Below are positions 13,794 through 17,309 of a DNA stretch of 17,309 nt, piece after piece. The DNA is from Elusimicrobiota bacterium (GTDB lineage Bacteria > Elusimicrobiota > Elusimicrobia > Elusimicrobiales > Elusimicrobiaceae): contig JAEXBW010000059.1 of the NCBI GenBank assembly GCA_023393825.1, positions 1 through 17,309 on the forward strand, written 5' to 3'. The notes under the pieces are model-generated. The model was not told the origin of the DNA. It did no database searches and was given only the letters and a program-made list of their open reading frames with translations. Made by a program: the position numbers and the translations under genes. Positions within the stretch are counted from its first letter, which is position 1, and each line of letters begins with the position of its first letter.

Positions 13794-14672
13794 TTATTTC
13801 TTGGCTTTCTTATCGTCCGCTTTCGGTTTTGTTTTTGCGCTTGCCGTTTTGGGCTTTTCCGCCTGCTTAACTTCTTTTGCTGGGGTAGCGGCGGGGGCAA
13901 CGGCTACGGCGGGTTTTGCGGCATCCTCGCCCCAAGAGATTGTCATATAGTAAGTGGTATCGGCAAGAAGCTTAAAGGCGGCTATCTCCGCATTATCTTT
14001 GGCGGGGGCGGAAGAACCGTCGCTCTTTTTTGTAATAACTTCGGGCAAAAGAACATCTTTTAAAGTATTATTGCCGTCTAATACGGTGTAATAAAAGGGG
14101 CCGCAGTCTTCGTATCCCATAAGAAATGCGCCCGTTTCCTTAAAGATAAGCCCGTCAATTTTGGCAAAGGGCAAATCCGTCTTTATAACTATCACGGGTT
14201 TACCGTCGGCTTCGTTTACGGAGGTTAAATTAGCTTTATCATCTTTTACCGAGGCAATGGCAAATGCGCCGCTAAATTCCGCAGGGTTTTTACCTTTGCT
14301 TTTAAGATTTATTTTAAAGGCTTTCTTATCGGTATAGCTGGTAAGTTTAGGCATTTTTAAAACATAAGGATAAAAACCGCAGCCCAAAATTTCTACCGAG
14401 CCTGCCGTCGCGCGGACATAAACTATATAACCTTTTTCCGTCTTAATATCTTTTATTACGGCATTATTGTCGCCGTCAAATTTAAGGTCCTTTAAATCTG
14501 TTTCAATTTCAAGCGCAATGGCATTATAACCGTTTATATCATCTTGAAAAAACTCAAAACGGGTATCGTCAAAAGGCTGGGGCTGCACGGCGGAGGCGTC
14601 AAACTCGTAAGCCTTAAGCGCGGCGGGTATAAACAAAAAAGCGGCAAGTAAAAAAACTAAATTTCTTTTCAT
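13794..14672 (-). CDS. Exported protein of unknown function, paralog B, with Ala/Pro/Lys-rich tail
   Basis: The start is set at the ATG at 14672, not the upstream in-frame ATG at 14759. GAGAGGGG lies 7 nt before 14672, and from there the protein begins with a signal peptide (MKRNLVFLLAAFLFIPAALKA, cleavage before YEF), giving 292 residues. The upstream start would bury the signal and overlap the preceding gene. The core aligns in order with paralog A (YEFD, TDLKDL, GYIVY, KPVIVIKTDLPF, IDGLIFKETG, TISW) but lacks A's N-terminal cysteines and adds about 45 residues rich in Ala, Pro and Lys at the C-terminus. That tail is probably disordered and may contact the wall or membrane. It follows the HELGH membrane-protein gene by 13 nt, so the two form an operon. 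The function is unknown. Confidence 0.85.
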   Translation of the reverse strand: MKRNLVFLLAAFLFIPAALKAYEFDASAVQPQPFDDTRFEFFQDDINGYNAIALEIETDLKDLKFDGDNNAVIKDIKTEKGYIVYVRATAGSVEILGCGFYPYVLKMPKLTSYTDKKAFKINLKSKGKNPAEFSGAFAIASVKDDKANLTSVNEADGKPVIVIKTDLPFAKIDGLIFKETGAFLMGYEDCGPFYYTVLDGNNTLKDVLLPEVITKKSDGSSAPAKDNAEIAAFKLLADTTYYMTISWGEDAAKPAVAVAPAATPAKEVKQAEKPKTASAKTKPKADDKKAKK

Positions 14673-14685
14673 ATAAAAACCCCTC

Positions 14686-15294
14686 TCAATTCTCATTATC
14701 ATAAAGTTTATCATGTTTTGCCCAGTTATAGATATGCCTTCCAAGTAAATAAAGCGCAAGCGTTATGCAAAATGCGCCAAGCAGGTAAAAGCCGTTTCTC
14801 ATTATATAATCATAATCGGCGGTGCCGAACCATTGGTGCATATATTCCCAATCTGGCTTTGTTGTTTCGTCCGCGTTAAGCAGCCACAAGTTCGCTTCCA
14901 GATTATAGCCCGTGTAGAACCCTATGGATTTAAACGCAATGCCTAAAAGGATAAGGCAAAAGTCGGACTGTATATGCTCGCCGCGGCGTAAAAAGTAAAT
15001 ATAGGCCGAAACGGGTACAAGAATTTCCATAACGGTTCCGCCGATAATGGTCATAAAATGATTACCCATAAACACGGTACGGAATATAGGGTGGCCCAGC
15101 TCGTGTACGCCGATGGTAAAAAAGTGGAACAGCGGGCCGAATATGGTTTGAGTTTTGCTTGTAAAAGAAAGATAAAACAGCAATGTCCCCGCCGCAAGGA
15201 AGGCAAGCCCGCCCAAGCCGTAGCGCACAAACAGCGGGCCGCGGCGATAAGGGTCAAAAACATTTGCGAACACGTTAACAATACCTTTTATCAT
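14686..15294 (-). CDS. Integral membrane protein with HELGH motif, putative M50-like metallopeptidase
   Basis: This 202-residue protein has about five hydrophobic segments (roughly 24-44, 52-66, 80-100, 112-130, 168-187). A HELGH motif (64-68) sits within the second. HExxH in a membrane helix is the zinc site of site-2-protease-like M50 peptidases and related integral-membrane zinc proteins. GGTVMEILVP (85-94) could be the following conserved segment, but the NPDG-type second motif of classical M50 enzymes is not seen, so catalysis is unproven. The stop overlaps the ribosome site of paralog B, 13 nt before its ATG, which suggests the two act together, for example in processing or maintaining an exported protein. 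No Shine-Dalgarno sequence precedes the ATG. A TATAGT hexamer (15309-15314) predicts only an 8-nt leader. Confidence 0.72.
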   Translation of the reverse strand: MIKGIVNVFANVFDPYRRGPLFVRYGLGGLAFLAAGTLLFYLSFTSKTQTIFGPLFHFFTIGVHELGHPIFRTVFMGNHFMTIIGGTVMEILVPVSAYIYFLRRGEHIQSDFCLILLGIAFKSIGFYTGYNLEANLWLLNADETTKPDWEYMHQWFGTADYDYIMRNGFYLLGAFCITLALYLLGRHIYNWAKHDKLYDNEN

Positions 15295-15332
15295 GACTAA
15301 GATAATTTACTATATTGCCCAGATGATAAGCA

Positions 15333-15378
15333 ATAAAAAAATAAAGACGCGCGGTTTTTAATTTAAGCACGGGTCTTT
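15333..15378 (-). terminator. Terminator after the DUF2207 gene
   Basis: On the minus strand, AAAGAC (+15373-15378) pairs with GTCTTT (+15343-15348), with further partial pairing of GTGC/GCGC inward. ATTTTTTTAT follows at 15342-15333. The stem is imperfect but the U-tract is strong. Confidence 0.6.
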
Positions 15379-15386
15379 TTAAAATT

Positions 15387-17258
15387 TTAACGGCCGCCGC
15401 CGCCACCGCCTCCACCACCACCGCCCGAAGATCCGCCCCCGCCGCTGCCGCTTGAGCCTGAACTGCTTGAAACTGACGACGATAAAGAACTGCCGAAAGA
15501 AGACAGCCCTGCTGCCGTACCTATGCCGCTTGCGTGAAGCCCGCGGCTGTTAAGGCTTTGCTCTATAACGCTTGCGCCTAAGGCGGATTCAAAACCTTTT
15601 ATCCATTCGTTTTCCACGTCAAGCGCGACGGCATAGGCAAAATAATCGCAAAACATTTTTTGCGCGTCGGTAGGATCGCTTACCGCGGCGCGGTGTTCTT
15701 CCGCGGCGGCAAGGTATTGCTTAAACCCTTCAATTTCGTCCATAACAGCGCGGCCCGCAACGGAATAAGCCCGTATAAGGTAGCCAAAAATAATACTGCA
15801 CAGAATAACCACAGCCACGCCGAAACCATACCACAATAAATCGGGGTCTATTGAGGGGAAGCCTTTAAAATTATGTGATATTGCCGTAAAAAAATTAATA
15901 AAAAACCAACCCGCTATCACAAGCGGCAACAGAGCAAAAAAAGAAAATCTTTTAAAGTTCTTTACCGTATTGATTATTATGGACGTTATTATCGTAAGAA
16001 AGAAGCCGAAAAACAGCACAAAAAATATAGCCTCGGGACGGACTTGGAACATTTTATAAGCAAAAAATACCAAGGGCAGCAGCATAGGCAAAGCCCATAT
16101 CCCGTTGGTTTTAAAGTATCCGTTGCCCGCCTGCTCTTTTTGCGTTTTTTTGGCAATATCAATCGCGGCTAATATTTGCTTTCTGCTGCTTTGCGTAAGC
16201 GTAACCTGCTTGGCAATACCGCTAAAGAAGCTGTTATATACGCCAAGTTCCTCTTTGGAAAGATTAGCGTTTGGCGGTATTTCATTTGAGCGCACAACAT
16301 AAGGCCCTTTTATGCCTGATAGCAATTTGCCTACAAAAGAGTTTTGTACCTCTTCCGAAAGGCTTTCCATCGGCCCCTTTTGCGATATATTTACCGCGCC
16401 TTTTAAAGCCATACTTATAAGAATGACGGCAAAGTTTTTATCGTCAACGCCCATCCTTGTAAGGTATCTTGCAAAAGCGGGGGAAATATCCTTTGGCGGG
16501 GCATATTGGCGCACCACTCTTTTTTGCGGGTCGCGCCCGACCAGCGCCCAAGCAAGATAGTAATATGCAAATAAGGCCAGTAATATCAGCGTTACCAAAA
16601 AAGCGGGGCGTTGCTGCCACGGTACTTGCGGCATACTGATAATCCCTTTTTGCCAAGGCACGGCAATGGTAAAACCCTCGCCTTCCTCAAGCGGGCGTGT
16701 AATGGCAAAGGTTAACGCGCCTGTTTTTGCGGCGTCGGTTCCCTTTGTGCCGCTACTGCCCGTATAAAGCGATATTTTATCCTCTATCGGCTGTGCGCCG
16801 ACGGGCAAAACTACCGTTGCGGTTGCTTGCTCTATGGGGAAAATCCAATAATTGCCTGTAATATTCCAGTAAATTTCGTCGTAATTACTAAACTGTCCCA
16901 CGGCGCGCTCTACCGAATATTTAAAGGAATATGTATGCTGCCCGAGGGGGATATAATTATCGTCGCCAAAGTTTATTCTTAAAGCATTGCCGCGCCGCTC
17001 GGTAAAATAAGGGTGGGATTGCCCGTCCATAGCTAGGCTTATTGGCTTTACGGGGCGTTGTCTGTTTTGCGGTATATCCCTGTATATTCCGCGTTTTATT
17101 TGATTGTGTTCGGATACTATTGAAATATTTTCCGTAACAATTAAGGAGCCGTCCGTCCGCACCTGCAAAATTACGTCAAAGGAGGTTATTCTTTCCTCCG
17201 CGCGCGCGGCGGCGGAGAAGGCAAAAAGCAGCACAGCTAAAATTAAAAGTTTTTTCAT
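15387..17258 (-). CDS. DUF2207 family membrane protein with polyglycine C-terminus
   Basis: This 623-residue protein has a signal peptide (1-20, ending AARA) and an extracytoplasmic beta-sandwich domain (about 21-205). A membrane helix follows at 219-240 and GRDP (241-244), a cytoplasmic or linker region, then helices near 387-402, 409-430, 438-460 and 474-495. The soluble C-terminal part carries GRAVMDEIEGFKQYLAAAE (502-520) and FCDYFAYAVALDVENEWIKGFE (537-558), both typical of DUF2207. The tail from about 585 is Ser/Gly-rich and ends in an eleven-Gly run plus Arg, as in many members. The molecular role of the family is unknown. The ATG lacks a Shine-Dalgarno sequence; TATAAT (17266-17271) would place +1 one base before the ATG. 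It is a single gene bounded by hairpins on both sides. Confidence 0.9.
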   Translation of the reverse strand: MKKLLILAVLLFAFSAAARAEERITSFDVILQVRTDGSLIVTENISIVSEHNQIKRGIYRDIPQNRQRPVKPISLAMDGQSHPYFTERRGNALRINFGDDNYIPLGQHTYSFKYSVERAVGQFSNYDEIYWNITGNYWIFPIEQATATVVLPVGAQPIEDKISLYTGSSGTKGTDAAKTGALTFAITRPLEEGEGFTIAVPWQKGIISMPQVPWQQRPAFLVTLILLALFAYYYLAWALVGRDPQKRVVRQYAPPKDISPAFARYLTRMGVDDKNFAVILISMALKGAVNISQKGPMESLSEEVQNSFVGKLLSGIKGPYVVRSNEIPPNANLSKEELGVYNSFFSGIAKQVTLTQSSRKQILAAIDIAKKTQKEQAGNGYFKTNGIWALPMLLPLVFFAYKMFQVRPEAIFFVLFFGFFLTIITSIIINTVKNFKRFSFFALLPLVIAGWFFINFFTAISHNFKGFPSIDPDLLWYGFGVAVVILCSIIFGYLIRAYSVAGRAVMDEIEGFKQYLAAAEEHRAAVSDPTDAQKMFCDYFAYAVALDVENEWIKGFESALGASVIEQSLNSRGLHASGIGTAAGLSSFGSSLSSSVSSSSGSSGSGGGGSSGGGGGGGGGGGR

Positions 17259-17265
17259 ACCATAG

Positions 17266-17271
17266 ATTATA
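17266..17271 (-). promoter_or_regulatory. Candidate -10 of the DUF2207 gene (leaderless placement)
   Basis: A perfect TATAAT on the minus strand is followed by seven bases (CTATGGT) and then the ATG. The usual +1 distance gives a start one base upstream of the ATG. No clear -35 is seen. Confidence 0.45.
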
Positions 17272-17273
17272 TA

Positions 17274-17305
17274 AGAAAAAGACCTGTTTTAAACAGGCCT
17301 TTTTG
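17274..17305. terminator. Terminator at the right end, for an upstream gene outside the window
   Basis: CCTGTT (17283-17288) and AACAGG (17292-17297), extended through G-C and an AAAAA/TTTTT flank with one mismatch, give a hairpin with U-runs on both strands. It separates DUF2207 from whatever lies to the right. Confidence 0.7.
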
Positions 17306-17309
17306 CAAT

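Noticed and set aside
14673..14759. Upstream in-frame ATG at 14759 as start of exported paralog B
   Set aside because: It overlaps the end of the HELGH gene and puts 29 residues before an otherwise perfect signal peptide; ATG 14672 has a strong ribosome site.
15390..15440. CCGCC/CCACC tandem-like tract as a DNA repeat element
   Set aside because: It is simply the codons of the polyglycine tail of the DUF2207 protein, a known feature of that family.
1..17309. tRNA, rRNA, CRISPR array or insertion sequence
   Set aside because: No cloverleaf with conserved T-loop, no regularly spaced direct repeats, and no transposase-like protein was seen on either strand.

Overview
The window is 17.3 kb of ordinary-looking bacterial chromosome with dense coding, short gaps, and moderate GC with AT-rich intergenic DNA. 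It appears to come from a Gram-negative-type organism: several products carry Sec signal peptides, and the gene set includes FeoB iron uptake, a DksA/TraR regulator and a DUF2207 membrane protein. The mix of genes and the codon style (many GCG/GCC with AAA/ATA) would fit a host-associated lineage such as Elusimicrobiota. That placement is a guess without a phylogenetic marker. No rRNA, tRNA, CRISPR array or insertion sequence was recognised.

Layout. (1) 1-1216, plus strand: the distal end of a phage-like tail/lysis module, with a 5'-truncated tail protein and two small membrane proteins, ending at a bidirectional terminator. (2) 1285-4825, minus strand: a FeoA-FeoB fusion iron transporter, and upstream of it an exported protein made of about twelve ankyrin repeats. 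(3) 4826-5500: a structured intergenic region and a DksA/TraR zinc-finger protein on the plus strand. (4) 5583-11241: a divergent five-gene cluster. A radical SAM enzyme and an ATP-grasp ligase overlap by 8 nt on the minus strand. Only 43 nt away, a type III PLP decarboxylase, a class I methyltransferase and an MFS transporter run on the plus strand. (5) 11238-11726: a deoxyinosine/uracil-DNA glycosylase that converges on the transporter. (6) 11781-15294: two paralogous exported proteins of unknown function flanking a CDF cation-efflux transporter; the second paralog is in an operon with a membrane protein carrying HELGH. (7) 15387-17258: a DUF2207 protein with a polyglycine tail.

The most interesting unit is the divergent radical SAM / ATP-grasp / PLP decarboxylase / methyltransferase / MFS set. 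Together these have the parts of a small-molecule biosynthesis and export pathway: amino-acid decarboxylation, ATP-dependent ligation, radical and methyl tailoring, and efflux. No standard scaffold synthetase is present. The decarboxylase has a roughly 60-residue insertion and altered active-site motifs, so its substrate is probably not diaminopimelate. Other items worth a second look are an inverted repeat that runs from the decarboxylase stop codon to the methyltransferase start codon, -10-like elements placed to give leaderless mRNAs for genes without a Shine-Dalgarno sequence, and the paralogous exported pair.
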